Both the position numbers and the translations under genes were made by a program. Positions 18,701 to 33,700 of a DNA stretch of 64,000 nt are shown here, one piece after another. Source of the DNA: Adlercreutzia muris (GTDB taxonomy: Bacteria; Actinomycetota; Coriobacteriia; Coriobacteriales; Eggerthellaceae); assembly GCF_008831045.1 (NCBI RefSeq), contig NZ_WAJS01000002.1:106095-170094 (forward strand), in the 5' to 3' direction. The first letter of the stretch is position 1, and every line of letters starts with the position of its first letter. Under the pieces are notes generated by a model. The model saw only the letters and a program-made list of their open reading frames with translations. It made no database searches and was not told the DNA's origin.

Positions 18701-21700
18701 TGTCGCTCCACACGTAGTTGCCGAGGAAGCCCTTGGTGCCGTCGATCCAGCCCAGGGCCAGCTTGTCGTAGACCTTATAGCCCTTCCACGGGTTGCGCGG
18801 ATCCTCGTAGACCGCATGGCCCTTGGCGTCCACGGGCACCGCCGCGTAGAAGCTGTTGGTCTCGCCGATGCCGCCCTTGAGCCACAGGTCGTTGTCCCAC
18901 ATGGCCGCCACCCGGTCGGTCGGGTTGCCCTCGGCATCCGCTGTCTGATCCTCGGCATTGGCGACCGGGCGCTTCAGAGGATCGTTCTCCCAGGCCATAA
19001 CCGATGGCTTCAGCACGCGGTTCTTAGTATCGGTGCAGACGATCTTGTAGTTGTGCTCCGGCTCCAACGAGAAGCTGAAGGCACCGGAGGCGTCACCCTC
19101 TACGGGCTCCCAACGCCAATCTAGGTCATCCAGGTTCTCGGCCGCCACAAGCTTGTTGCCTGCGTCGTCGAAGGCGCGAGTCCACTTGTTCTGACCCTTC
19201 TCCGACACCATGAGCACGCAGTCGGTCTGGACCTCGGCGCGGTTGCCGTCGGTATCGTAGGCCTGCTCCCATGTGTCGGTGTCCTCGTCGTACACCTTCA
19301 CGGACACCTTCATGTTCTTGAGGCGCAGCTCATCGACGGCCAAGCCGTACTCATAGGGATTCGACTCGTCCAGGTTCACGTTCACCCAGTCGAGCACGCC
19401 GTCGATAAGCTCAGGGTCGACCGCGCCGTCATTTTCGACGTACTTGTTCAGGTTCAGGGTCAGCTTGCCGTTCACCATGATGAATGGCGGCAGCTCGCCC
19501 TTGGAGGCGTCGTAGTCGGGCACGTTGTCCGGCGTGAGCGACAGCGGCGCGATGCCGGCATCGTCCCCAGAGCCGCCGTCCTGCTCACTCGTTGCGACCG
19601 AGGCGCTCTGCGGGTTGAAGATGTCGCCACCGCCGTCGCCGCCGGGGTTGTCGCCGCCGTCACCGTCGCCCTCGTCGCCACCCTCTTCGGGATCCTCTTC
19701 CATATCCTCGTAGCCAGCCAGCTTGTCATCGCGGAAGGCCACGCCGGAATACACCACCGGGCGCGCGATGCCCACGTTATAGCTGGTCATCTTCGCGTCG
19801 TAGATCTCATTTTGCGGATCGGCCCCCACAGCGTAGCGGTCGGCGTCGAAGGCCACCGCATCCACGCGGATCACCTCGGAGGTGGCCGTCATGGCATCGC
19901 CGGTGCGGTTTACGGACAGGTAGGAGGAGATGTCCTCCGTATCTCCGGTGGGAGCCCCCTTCTCGTTGACCACGGGCGCCGAGGCCGCGCCGATGTGCTT
20001 GGTGGTGAGCGCGTAGTTGGCGTACTGCCGCGGGAAGGTGAAGCGCAGGCGGTAGTTGCCCGGCTTCAGCATGGAGAACATGTAGTAGCCGCGGTTGTTG
20101 TAGTAGTCCGACTCGGTGGTGTACACATAGGCGCCCAGGTCGACGCCCTCGGCCGTGGTAATGGGCTCGTAGCCGTAGATGCCGCGGATGGGCTTGCCGG
20201 TCTTGGCATCGGCCTTCACCCAGATCATCTTCGAGGACGTGGTGCTCTCGCGCACCTGGGCCACGGCCTCGCCGTTGCGGTTCACCGGCACGCCCCACTC
20301 GTTGAGCAACTCCACCTTCACGCCGTTCACGCCCGGATCATCCGGCTTGCCGTCGTAATCCAAGTCGCGGAACAGGGCGCTGGTGTCCTTGCCGCCGTCG
20401 TAGGTGTAGGCATAGGCGCCGCGAGCACTGTCGATGGACTTCTCCGTAGACAAGATGTAGCGGCCGTTGGCCCCCTTGTGGTACGTGGTTTCGTTGCCCA
20501 GGGTGTCCGTGGTCGTCTCGCCCAGGGTATCGTTGGTCAGGCCGTCCCAGTTGTTGTCGAGCCACACGTAACTGCCCAGATAGCCGTAGCCTTCCGGAGC
20601 ATCCACGTACACGCCGGCCGGCTTGTTCTCTATCTTGCGGTAGGTCAGGCCGCTCTCGCTGGAGCGGTAGTCGGCCATGGACATGAAGGTGTTCCACTGA
20701 CTCGTCTCCCACAGGCGCTTCTGCAGCTCGGTGGCATCTTCCTTCAAGCCATCGATGGACTTGTAGGTCTTGCCGGCGCCGCCGAGGTACTTGGGCAGGT
20801 TCAGCGGGGCCGTCAGCTCGTACTTCAGGCGCACGTCACCGTTGTTCGTCATGAGGTACAAGTCGTCGTCAAGCACGCGGCACCAAATGGTGCCGATGCA
20901 GCGGGTGAGGGCCTCGGCCTCGTCGGGATGGGCCTTCACGTAGGCCTTCAGGTCGTTGAGATCCACGAGGTTCACCTCGGCCATAGCGGCGGCCACTGCG
21001 GTCTCGCCGCCGTTGCCGGTGACGTGGGCCACAGTCCACTTGGTGATGTACTCGTCGATTTTATCGGCTTCCATCTCGGTCGCGTCGAGGTTGGCGCTGG
21101 CGATATCGATGGGCTCCACGATGTCGTCGGTGGTCAGGGGCCGGTAACGCACGTTGGCACCGCTGCCCTCGGTGGCGATGGGCCCGACCCACACCTGGCC
21201 CTGGGCGTGGATCTCCTGACCCGTCACCTTGTCGTAGCCATCTTCCAAGGCCAGCTCGTATTTGCCCTTGATATCACCGACGGTCTCGTCGTAGGTTGTG
21301 TCCGTGTACTCCATCTTGATGGAGTCGAGGTTCTTGAGCCAGCCAGACCACTGGGACTGGCGCAGATTGTACTTCTTCGCGTTGTTGTCGTAGGTGGAGG
21401 CCTCCTTGTCGCCGACATGGGGCAGCGTGTCAATGAAGGTGGAGTGCTTATAGAGCATAGCCGTCGAGGAATTGTTGCCCGTGTACTGCTGGATGAGCTC
21501 GTAGATATAGGTGCCTCCCTCGGGCACGGCCGCTGTCTGGGTGCGCTTGGAGAACTTCTCGTCAGTATAGGTGGGCTGCACCATCTTCTCCTGCACCACC
21601 TGGTCGTTATTGGTCCAGCCGATGGAGTCCACGTCCTTGCGCAGCAGCGTCTCGGTGCGGTCGCCGTTGCCGTTGCCGTCATTGAGGTCGGAGCGGTAGG

Positions 21701-24700
21701 AGGAGTCCTTGGAAACCGCAGTTTCCGGATCGTTCAGCGTGGCCTTGTCCACGAGCACCGTCTGCTTCGTCTGGCTGTCAATGCGGAAGAGGGGCCAGTC
21801 GTAGAAACTGTAGGAGCCGGCTTTGTCGGCATAGGCCGACAGCACCAGGGCGCTGCCCACATCGGTGGTGGCCGAGGAATTCGGGTTGAACTGCATGGTG
21901 AAGTCGATGATGATGGCCTCGCCGGCGTTCAGGGTTCCGCGGCTGCCGTTCTCGCCAGTGAAGTTCCAGGTAAAGCTGCGGCGGGTGTTGGACGTCGCGG
22001 CGCCATCGCCCTCGCTCGGCGCCACGGCGTCGTCTTGCGGAGAAACGGAGGCTTTGGAAGCGCTGTCGCCGTACAAGTAGGCGAACTCGTCCTTGGCCGA
22101 GAGGGTCGTACCGCCGTTGGCAATGAGGCCGCCGCCGAGCTGGGCCATGCCCTCTTCCTCGCGCAGGGCCGCCGTGGAGCCGGTAATGGCCACCGGATCG
22201 GACTCGGTAAAGCTGCCGTACTCCACCAAATCGCCCACGGGCTTATCGGGAATGGGCTTCTCTTCGGGAGCAGGGGCCTCCCCCTCGTCTCCGCCATCGC
22301 CTTCCCCGCCATCGCCTTCCCCGCCGGAGCCATCGGCGTCGTGGATGTTGCGGATATAGGTGTAGCTGTCGTCGGCGTTCTTCGTCCACAGGTTGCCGTC
22401 GTCGTCGCGCAGGTACTCCTTGAAGCGCACGACCCGGTAGGTCCACTGCGGAACCTGGGTGTTCATATGCACCGCATCGCCGGCCGAGGGCGACGAGGGA
22501 TCGTGGCGGTAGTTCTCGTTCAGCGGGCTCGCAGGCTTGCCGGCGGCGTCCGTCTCGAACATCTTCTGGTAGGGAACGTACTCGAACACGCGGCTGTAGG
22601 GCCGTTCCTTGGACACGCGGTTGATGAGGTTGTTGCCCTGCACCACGAGGTTGCGGCCGACGGATTTCGCATCGGATGCCTTCACGGTGCTGATATCGTA
22701 GTAGGGCTCGGTCACCTGGCCGGTATCCGGATCAACGGTGCGCGGGTGATAGCCGATGATGGTCTCGGCCTGGGCAGCCACCGTAGTCTTGATGGCCTCC
22801 ACGGCCTCCTTCGAGGTTTCGGGCACGCGATCGCCGGAGATGATGTCGATGGCCTTCAGCCGCCCGCTCAGCTCCTTCAGCTTCGCCTCGAAGGCGGCGC
22901 GGTCGGTATCGACGAGCCCTTGCAGCTCCCGACCGATGGCCTGGATCTGCTCCGCCTGCTGCTCGCGCAGCTTCTGATCGGCCGTCTTGTCCGGCAACTT
23001 CGAGAACATGGAGCCCGGCGTGGGCCCGAAGTTCTGGATGCGGGGCAGCAGCGTGGAGACCGAGGGATTCGTGCACGTATCGCTCGGGTACTCGTCCGCA
23101 TCATAGCCGAGCAGCGTCATCTGACCTCGGGAGATGTTGTACAGGGTAATCTCGTAGCGCATGAACAGCGAGTCCTCCGGATCGAGCATGATTGACTCGC
23201 TCGTCCAGCCGTAGCCGTTGTTGGCCGTGCCGGCGAAGTACCACTGCTTCGCATCGATCTTGATAGTGGGCCGCTCCTCGGAGCGGAAGAAGCCGGCGCG
23301 GCTGCGCTCGAAGGAGGCGTACTTGGTGTCGTCGTAGCGCGGAACCACCGTGGCGAAGTGGTTCACATGCACCGAGTCGGACACGGTGACCGTGGGATCC
23401 TGCCCGTCATCAGCCGCCGTCTGGACGTTCACATCGGCGCCGTTGGCCGTCAGGGCGTCGGCCACGGTGTCGGTCACCTCAGCCGGGGTGTCCTCATCGG
23501 CCAAAAGCGTAATGGTCTGGCCCCGATCTGGCGTACCGAGGGAGAACTGGCGCCCGAGAGGGCCGGTCACCTGGATCTTGGGCATCTCGGTGATGAAGGC
23601 CGATCCGTGGACGCCCGCGGCGTTCTTCGTCACCGATTCGGGCAGCGAGCTGCCCACTACCCATTGGGGCTTGTACTCGTCCACGAGCAGGTCGCCCTGC
23701 ATGGTACGCACCCAGCAGTCGTCGCCGCCCACGGCGGGGTTGGGAGCCACGCCTTGCTTGGCCGCTTCCATCTCGGCCGCCGACAGGGTGCGGTCGGCTC
23801 CCTTGCCCTCCTTGGTGGTGATGATCTCGCCGTAGAAGTAGAGGGTGTTCGGGGCGATCTTGTAGACCTTGCTCATATCCAGGTAGTTGATGTTGCCGAG
23901 GTTGCGCTCGGTGTATTTGTAGATGACCTGGTCGTTGTAGTCCTTCTGCTTGGCCCAGGCGGTGTTGTTGCGGTTCGGGTCCACCGCGTCGGGCTCTTCC
24001 ACCTCAACGGTATCCGGATCGGCATCGGTGGCCAAGCGGAAGCCCGAGGGCACCGGCACCTCATGGGAGAGCGTCTCGTCGTCGAGGATGGGACGGCCCG
24101 CCTCATCGGTCTCGCACGCGCGAATGACCCAGCGCACCTGGCGCACCTGCTTGCCGGTGGCTGCCACGCCCTGGGTGAAGGTGATGTTCTGCTTGTCCGA
24201 CACGCGCGCAGAGCCGACGAACTGCCAGGTGCCTGCGGCATCGTCGGCGGTGTTGAAGTCCGAGGCGTCGTCCTCGCCGAAGAAGTAGTCGCGGTCGGCG
24301 TCGGTGCCGGGCACGGCGAAGTTCTCGCGATCCTGGCGAACCGCGCCGTTCTGCTCCACGTAGCCGTTGTTGGGCTTCGTGACGTTGGTGGTGTTGTGGC
24401 GCACGTACACGAGCACGAAGAGCTTCTCCTCGATGGCGCGGTTGGCCTCGGCCTCGGGCGTGTCCACGGGCACGCGCACCGTATCCACCGGCAGCACCCA
24501 ATCGATCTCGTCGGTGTAGACGATCTCGCCCTTGCTGTTGGTCACCACGTTGCCGGCGGCATCGGTCTGGGGCTTGGTCTGATGGTGGTTGTCGTCGTCC
24601 TTGAAGTAGGCGTACCAGGTCTTTCCGTCGATCACCTTGGTGGTCTTGCGGTCTACGCGCCAGGCGCCCACCTCGGCGCCGACGGCGTTGAAGTAGTAGG

Positions 24701-27700
24701 TGCCCTGGCCGGCATTCCGCTCGGCGCCGGTCACGGGATTCGTCAGCTTATGGTAATAGGTGCCGGGAATCTCCCACACGCCGGACTTCACCGAGGTGAT
24801 GGTGGGAGCCACCTTGCCCGTGGGTATGGTGGCGCTGTTCAAGGGCGCGTTCTCCGCTGACTGGGTGCCCAGGGCCCACAGAGGCACCTGCCAGTCCACG
24901 ATGAAGCTGTTCACCGCGGCGCCGGTGTTGATGGCCTGGGTCACGAACAGGTCGTTATCGCCCGATTGCGTGCAGTCCGTCGAACTCGTGTCGTTAGTGG
25001 GCACGCGCACGGTGCCCGTGTCCACGCGCACCGAAGCCGAGGGCTTGCGAATGTCGAAGGTGCCGGCCCTCGAGCTCATGTGGCGCTCGGGACGGCCGCC
25101 GCTCTCGTACTTGCCGTCCTGGTCGTAGTCCACAGCGGGCACCACATCCTGGGTGTCCGGGTCCACGTGCTCGGCGGCATCGTAGACCAGAGAGTCCTCG
25201 TCGTTGTACTGGAAGTACTCCGGAGATTGGTTGTTGAAGCCAGACACGCCGTACTGCTCCTGGGAGTTGGCGCCCACCGTGGGCTTGTAGTACAGCTCGC
25301 CCTTCTTGAAGGTAACGGTGCCGTCGGCATTGCGGCTGACGGGCACCGTCTCGGGGAAGCCCGTCTCGTTGTACTTGATGGCGCCGTTCTCCTTCACTGC
25401 CTGGAGGATCTTCGCGTCATCGGCCACGGGCACCGTCATGTCCTCGGCGAAGCGGTGCGACCAGCCCGTTTCCGTGGGCAGCCAGGTCACATCGCGGCTC
25501 TCCGTGGCGAAGTAAGCCGTGGAGGCCTCGGTGGACCAGGTGCGGATGGCATCGATCTGCTGGTAGTAGGGCAACGGCTCGCCGTCGGCGTCGGTCAGGT
25601 CGGCCAGGGCCTCCTCCTCGTCGCCGAGGTTGTCGATGCGGGTGCGCACCTTCACGGTTACGGAATCGCCGGCACCCACATAGCCATCGGCTCGCACCTG
25701 GGCCCAGAAGGCGGCCAGCAGGCTGTCGTGCTTCACGAACTCCTTGTCGGAAGCGTCGTCGGGAGGCGTCAGCTCGAAGACGATAGTCTCGCCGCCGTGA
25801 CGGCGCACCTTCACATCATCGCTGTCAGGCATATCCTCCGGATCGTCCACATCGGGCTTGCCGAAATCGGCGTGCTTGCGGTCTGCGGCGCCCGCGATGC
25901 CGTAGCCGTCCCTATCGTAGTCGGGCTGCACGCGCACGCGCACGGTCCAGCCGGCCTCCACCAGCTGCTTGGGGGTCAGCCGCTCGTACTTCACCGTCTG
26001 CTGTTCGCGCTTGGGATACAGCGCCTCGCCCGTGTCGGGATCGCGCACCTCGGTCTTGCCCACGAGGGCCGTGTCGGTGTGGCGATCGCGGTAGGTGCGC
26101 TCCACATAGAAGGAGAAGTCGTCGCCCTCGTAGTCGGTGAACAGGCGCTCGTACTGATCGGGCGTGCCCACGGCCTCGCCGAGGTTCTTCAGCTGCTCCT
26201 CCTGGTAGAAGGTCACCTGCTCGGGCAGGTACAGGGAGAACACGAGCTTGCCGTGGAGCAGCGCGCCTTCCTTGCCCTGGTTGCCCGAGGCGGCCTTGTC
26301 GCCGATCACGGCGTTCTTGAACGTGGCCGCCAGCCAGATCTCGTCATCGTACTCGAAGGCGCCCTTCTTCGCATCCGGATCGGCGTCGGCCAGTTTCTGG
26401 CCCTCGGCCGCCCCGGTGCCGGTCACCGCATGACCGGGCACGGAGGTGGTGCCGTTGCTGTCGGAGGGCAGGTCGGCCGGGGTGTTCTCAATCTCGTAGG
26501 CCGAGCCCAGGGTGGGGGTCTTCAAGCGCAGCTTCGTGGCGGCGAACACGCCGCTATCGGTGTGCACTGCCGCGGTGCCCCCATCCCGCAAGGCGAAGGC
26601 CTCGGCCTTCTGGGCGTCGGAGTTCGTGGAGTCGACGGTGGGGCGCCCCTCGCCATCGACATAGTTGTTGTTCAGGTTCTTCGTGGTGGTCTCCGATAGG
26701 CCGTACTGGGTGCGCCAGTTGAACTCGGAGATGTTCAGGCCGCGATTGTCGGCCGGACCCGTGAGCGGGGTGGCCGCCGTACCCACCCGGGCACCGCCGC
26801 CCTCAGTGTAGGTACCGAAATAGCCGTTCAGATGGTTGTACTGCACCTGGTCGTTGGTCTGGGTGCCGGAATTGTAGAAGTTGTACTTCAGGCGATCGAC
26901 GAACTCCACATTGTTCCACCAATGGCTGCGATGGTACCACGACCCGTTGGACTGGATGTAGCAGCCGTTGTGCTGATAGGTGTAGGAGCCGCTGAACACG
27001 TTGTCGTACTCCCACTGGAAACGGTAGGCGTCCCAGCCGTGGGCATCGCGATACAGGGCGGTGCCCAGTTTGGAGTCGGTGCGCCACACGTTGTTGTTCC
27101 AGTTGCCGTTGTTGTCCCAACGGGTCGCATAGGCCGCCGACAGGGCATCGAGGCGCACATCGCGCTGGCGCGAGTCGCCGGCGCCGCGATAGCGGGCCGG
27201 AGCGCCCACGGTGTAGGGGTCGGCGCCGCAGCTCGGATGGGAGATATCGTTGTCGGTCAGAGCCGCATAGCCGGTCATGGCGCTCGTCACGTAGGTGCGG
27301 ATGGATTCCGTGGCCCGGGCCGCCTCACGGTGGTCGGGCAGCTCCGGCCACTCCGGCTCGTTGGTCATGGCGATGGAGAACTTGAACGTGTCCATCTGAT
27401 GGGAGCGGATGCGCTGCTCCTCATCGGGGTCGCCGTTCAGATCGTTACCCTTGGGCAGGAAGCGCACGACGAAGCGATAGTTGTCGTTGTTGATGTCGGC
27501 AGCCGGGTACTCCTCCGGATCAGCCTCCACCTTCTCGTAGGTCACCGTGGCTCGGAAGTTCTCCTCGAGCCACGCCCGGGTCTCATTGCGGTTCACCTCG
27601 CCGGCCGCGCCCCACTGGGCGTTGGTCGACTGGGCGATGTCCCAGTCCTCGTAGAGGAACTCCTGCACCCGGTCGGGCCACAGACCGTAGGGCTGGCGGG

Positions 27701-30700
27701 TGGTACGGTGCACCGGCGCGATGCCGTAGGGCAGCACCACGGTCACCACGGGCAGCACCAAGTCGCCCATCTGGCCGCCGATCTTGGAATAGGTGGCCCA
27801 GCGGTTCTCGTTAATAACGTAGCCGCGGTAGTTGTTGTCGGCATAGACGCGCGTGAAGGCGTCCCACCAGAAGCGGTTCTCCACATGCACGTTCACCTGG
27901 CGCGTGTCGGTCTCCGTCTCCATGTAGTAGTTGCCCGAGGTCACACCTACGCCATCGGTCACCGATCCGGCGTCATCGGTCGCGACCTCCAGCACGTCGG
28001 GCAGACTGATGGAGTTCCACACACGCACCACGGGCTTGCGCATCACGGCGCTCGTGCCCGTCTGGGCATAGAGTACCGGTCCGGTGGTGGTGGCGTCCTT
28101 GTAGGCCCTCTTCCAGAAGTCCAGGTTGGGGGCGGCGGTGCCCATGACGTCTACAATCTCGCCGGTGCTCGCCGCATCGGTGGTGCGCACGGTATTGTTC
28201 TGCACCGTCCAGCCGTTGACTGCCGGCATGTTGGGGGAGCCGGCTAGCTGCATCTCGCCGTTGCGCAGGTGGTAGCGTTGGAGCGTGTACTTGTAGTCCA
28301 TGCCGTAGGGCTGCATATGGCGGGTGCGATCGCGGGCCAGGCCCTCGTAATGGTCGATGTCGAAGATCTGATAGTAGGCGCTCGACCGGCTCGGCTCCTC
28401 GCCGGCGGCCGTGTCCTGGCCCTCCCGGTACAAGTTCACCGCCCGCTCGGCGCTCGTGGTGAAGGTAGATGCCTCGGGGGAAGACGCCTCAGTGCGCTCC
28501 CAGGGACGGGTGAGCACGCGGTCGTACCAGGCACCGCTCTCGTTGTTGCCGAAGACGTGGGAGGGGATGTTCACCTTGATCTGGTAACCGCCGCCACCGG
28601 CCAGGGCCGCCTTGATCTCCTCCGCCAGGCGGACGTACTTGGCCGCCTGGCCCGCATGGACGTAGTCGGGGTCGGCCGCGTCGGTGGCGGTGCCGTCGAT
28701 GGTGCGGCCGTACCACTTGGCCAGATCCTGCTTCACCGTGATCTTGAGCACCCAAGGCTGGGAGCTGTCACGGTAGCCTACGGACTGGTTCGACGTGCCC
28801 GCCGCCGCATCCACGTCCTGGGCCGCCACGGCGGTATAGCTGCTCTTCTCGCTATGGGTGGTGGCATCCACCGTCGAGCGGATGGGATCCTGGTGGGAGG
28901 CGGGCGCATAGTAGGTCACGCCGTCGTCGGCCTTGGCCGTGGGGGTCTGGATCACCTCCACCTCCATGAGATCGGAAATGTCGATCCATTCCGACCCCAC
29001 CTGCGGGTCCTGGGAGTAGTTGCCGGCCACTGTCGTGGTCTTCTTCAGCAGGTAGGCCTTGGGCTTGATCTGCCGAGCCAGCTTCTCCAGGTCGGTGGTG
29101 TCCACCTCGCTCTCGGAGGGAGCCACCCCCTCCTCGCCGGCACGGGCCATGGTGAAGAAGGCCGTGTCGTTCTCATCGGCGGTAAAGGCATCGGCGGGCA
29201 TGGTGGGATCGGCCGTCGACACCTCGGCGCCCACACTCTCCTCCAGGGAGGTGAGGGAGGCGAGGAACGCCTCGTCGCCCTCGGGACCCGGCGCGGTGGC
29301 GTCGGGCTCGGCCAGAGCCGAGGAGAGCGCCGCCCAGGCAGAGGGCTTGCCCGTCACGCGTCCTTGGGGCGTGACGGTGGCAGGAGCCGACGCAGACGGC
29401 GTCGCGCCATCGCCGGCCGGCGCCTCGCTGGCGCCGGGGGCCTCTTCGGCCAGGGCGGCCAGGGGCGCCACGGCCTGGGCCACTTCGCAGGCGGCCTCAT
29501 CGGCCAGGGCCGCCAGAACGCCCAGGCCGAAGGAGGCCGCGGCGGGCTCGGCAGTCGCGCGCACATCGATGGCCTGGCGCACCGGGGCCGCCGTGCCGTT
29601 CACCACGAGGGCCGTGCTCCACAGATAGGGGGCGCCGGACCAGGACTGCTCATCGATGACCAGGGTATAGGCGCCCGCAGCCAGGGTTCCGAGGACCATC
29701 TCCTCGCTCACCCCGGCCGTCCGCTCGTCGACAGGGGTGCCGGAGGCATCGTTGATGGGGACGCGGTTACCCGCGCTGTCTTCCACATGGAAGGTGAAGG
29801 TGGCACCAGCCGGGAAGGAAGTCCCCGAGGGCGCCGCGCCGACGGTCACCGTCACCGGGCTGCCGTTAGCACCCCGCTCCAAGGTCGTGGCCACATCCAC
29901 ATGGGTGCCGCCCTCGGGCACGGTGAACTCCACCGGCTCGGCGGGCAGGGCGAAAGTGCCCCCGTCGGGCAGCAGCGGAGACTCGGTGAAGTACAGCCGG
30001 TAGGTGCCCGGCTCGAGGTTGCGCAGGAGCACCGGATGGTTCAGGCGCACAGTCTGGTTCTCGGCGATGGTGGACTCGCTCTCCACGGCCTCGTCACCCT
30101 CGCCGGAGACGGCAACGCTCACCAGGCGGTACTTCGCCTCGGCATCGGCGCCGGCGCCCTCCGCGCCAATGAGGGCGCGAACCACGGAGGTGCCCGCCAC
30201 CACGGAGGGCGCGTCGCCCAGCTCGCAGGGAAGCGGCACCTCGATGACGGCGCCATGGCCGTCGGCGACGATCTGCGCGGCATCCTTAGGCGCCCGGTAC
30301 TCCCACGTGCCCGTCTTCTCCATGGGCACATTCGCACCGGAGCCGTCCTGCTCCACCACGGTATAGGTGTAGGACACCACCGGCGCCTGCACGAGCGACA
30401 CGGTGTAGGAGCCGCGGGGCAGCGGCGTGGGCAGCTGGGTCGTGCCATGGGGGGCCACGACGATGCGATAGGGCTCCTCGTCCACCACGTCCTCGCCTTC
30501 GGCGGGCAGCACCGGCAGACCGGTGGCGCCGTCGATGACATCCCCGTTCTCATTGCGAATGATCACGAAGGTGGGGGCATCGTCATCGGCGTAGGGGGCA
30601 TCCACCGTCACCTGGACGGGGCTGGCGTCCCACACATGCTCCAGGGTATAGGGCTCAAGCTCCACTGCGTCCCCGAGGCCCACAACGTAGAAGTGCTGCA

Positions 30701-33700
30701 CCTCGGCAGGCAGGGTATAGCCCAGGCCGCCCTGGCCCGCCTCGGGGGGCATCTGAGGCGAGGCGGTGAACTTCAGGCCGTAGTGGCCGCGGGGCAGCGT
30801 GGCGATGACCGCCGGCGCGTTGGCCACGATCTCCACCTCGGCCACCACCTCGCCGGTCTCCTCGTAGGTCACCACTTCCTCGGTCAGGGCCTCGCCGTCC
30901 TCGCCCACCACCGGTTCGCCGTCCTCGCCCACCACCGGACGAGTCTCGCGCTTCTCCTCCATGGCCACAATCTGGGCCTTGGCAGGGAAGTCGGGGCTGG
31001 CGCCCTCGGCGTTCACGGTCACGGAGACCGCGCTCTCCCGCTCGATACGATTCAGGGTCAGCTCGCCGCTCACCTGAGAGGGCACAGCGGCATCATAGTC
31101 ATCGATCTCGACGAAACGGCCGTCCTCGGTGCATGTCACGTACTTGCCGTTGGGATCCTTCACGTAGGTCTTGGTGCCGATGGTGACCACTTCGTCGTTC
31201 TCGCCCGGCACGCCCTCCAACTTCGTGAGGCGCACCGGCTGGCCGTCCTCGGCGTACACCTTGCGCTTCTCGCCCTTCAGGGCGCCGCTCACATCCACGG
31301 TGATGCCCGTGGGAATCTGCTCATTGTTCTCGCCGGTCGTGAAGGAGGGGTTCTTCTCGGCCATGGCATCGTGGGCCACGATATGGAAGCTCAGCGGCTT
31401 GAAGGCGGTCGTGCGCTCCTCCACTTTGCCGTCGACGAGCACCCGATAGGTGTAGGAGCCCTCCTCGAAGGGCAGTCCCTCCGGAGTGGTCCCCACCGAT
31501 TTCACGACGATCCAGTAGTCGCCCTGGGGCAGCTCCATGTCGTCGCCACCGAGGGTCATCTTCTTGTTGGGGGTCAGCTTGAAGTTCTCCACCACCACCG
31601 TTCCCGTGGCGCTCACCACGTCCACGATAATGGGATCCTCCAGGCCCTCGGCGTTCACCGTGAGGGATACCTGGCCGGAATAGGATACCTCGTCGGCATC
31701 CAAGTCCTCGCCCGGCCCGGGCACTACGGTGATGGAGCCGTCGAGCATTGGCTCCACGCCGCGGGGCATGATGTAGGTGAACTCCACGCCGTCCAGGTTG
31801 CGGTCACCGTAGTTGTAGGCGGTCAGCTCGCTGATGAAGTCCTGATTGTACTGGAGAGCCGTGGTGTACTGACCCCTCAGCACACCACGATGGGCCTGAC
31901 GGTACTCGTCGGCGTAGTCGTAGTTGGCCGTCCTCCAGCCCGCATAGGTATCCTCGGTCTGGTAGAAGCGCTGGGTCTCATAGTTGGATACGCCAGAGCC
32001 CTCGGTGGCCAGAGAGCCGGAGATGAAGCGGCTCGAAGTGGCGAGCCACGCCTTCTGCATGTGCAGGCGCGTCTCCGACCACACGAGCGGTGTGGAGGAG
32101 TGCCAGCGCGTGCCCGCGGGAACCTCGATGGCCTCGCCGGTCTCCTCGTCGGTGCCGGGGGTGGTGTCCAGGGATGCAGAGCCGAAGGTGCGGGCCTTGG
32201 TCACATAGTGGTACCAGTCGCGCACATAGCGATCGGCATTGCGCAGGGCGCCGGCGCCGTTCTCCAGGTCGTTCTCGGCAATCTGCGCCTGGTACCCCGT
32301 ATTGAAATCATTGTGGCCGTAGTACCACCACAGGTAGTGCACATCGTTGGGCAGCTCGGAGGCGGCCTCGTCTTTAGTCGATTGGCGCGGCCGCGGCGTA
32401 TAGCGTACCACCTGGCGGTTGTTGGATACCTTCATGTCGGTATCCAACAAGTAGCCCGCCTTGTAGCTGTCGGCGTTGCCGTTGGCCGTGCGCAGGTAGC
32501 CGTCCTCGTAGGGGGTCATGCCGTTGGTGCCCCAGCCGTTCACATCCAAGCCGTTGTAATGGCCATAGGACAGGCCCTCGCCGGGAATATAGGTATAGGA
32601 GCCGTCGAACATCTCCCAGGTATCGGTGTTCTCGGGCTTGTCGCCGGAGAAGGCCGAGTCCAGCATCAGGTAGTCCATATCCATGAGCACGTCGTTGGTG
32701 ACGACCTGCCAGGCGGCCTGGCTCTCGCCCACATGCTGCATATGGTAGCTCGCCCCGGGCGTGTTCAGATTATAGTTGCGATAGTAGCTGGCGCCGATGT
32801 TCCACGCCCCCGAGCCCGTGCCCCCGAGCGGGCTCACATGACCCGGCCAGTTGCTGCCGTAGTTCGGATGCCAGTCGGCGTAATAGTACTCGCCCACCCG
32901 CGGAAAGTAAGCCGGCTCGAGGCCCGCCGTGCCACCGCCAGTCAAATCCTGAGCGCCTGTGATGTTGTTGCGCTGGTACACCTGAGGCAGGTTGTCCACC
33001 GAGGCGTACACGTCGAAGTACAGCTCGATGACGTCGCCCACCTCCATGCGGGTAGAGCCGGCCTGCACGAGGTCGACGGGACGGTCGTAGGCCAGGCTAT
33101 CGCCGATAATAGAGCCCGATTCCGCCCCCGCACCCGGCGCCGGCACGCTCGACATGGGGCGCTTCACCTCTGCCGCCCCGGCGGGCAGCGGCTCATCGGC
33201 AGCGATCCAGGCGATCTTGAACAGGGTGAACTTCGTGTCCCGGCTCACGCCGGCAGCCCGCGGGTCCATATCGGCGAAGTAGTCGCCATGGCCGCCGAAG
33301 ACGTTGGAAAAGCCGTTGTCGTAGGTCATGGCCCCGCCATAGTCCGGCATCTCGTAGCTGTCCACGGGGACGACGATGAGCTTCATACCGTGGGTGCGGG
33401 CGTTGTAGACGTCCTTATCCTTCACAGTGACCGGATTGTTCGGATCGGTCATATCGGTGCGGTTCTCAAGCCACTTCACCTGGAGATGATCGGCCAGGTA
33501 CCGGGCATCGAGGGTGCCGCCGGCCTCGTTCTTCAGGTATTCCGTCGGAATGAGCTCGTAGAAGACGGGGTTGTACAGCTCTCCCTCCAGCTTGGTGATG
33601 CCGGCGTTGGTGCGCTTCGGCACGTTCTTGAGGGTGTTCTTGTACCAGAACCGCTCGCCCGCCACGTATCCGGTCTTCTGGGCCGCCTCGGGGTCGTAGG

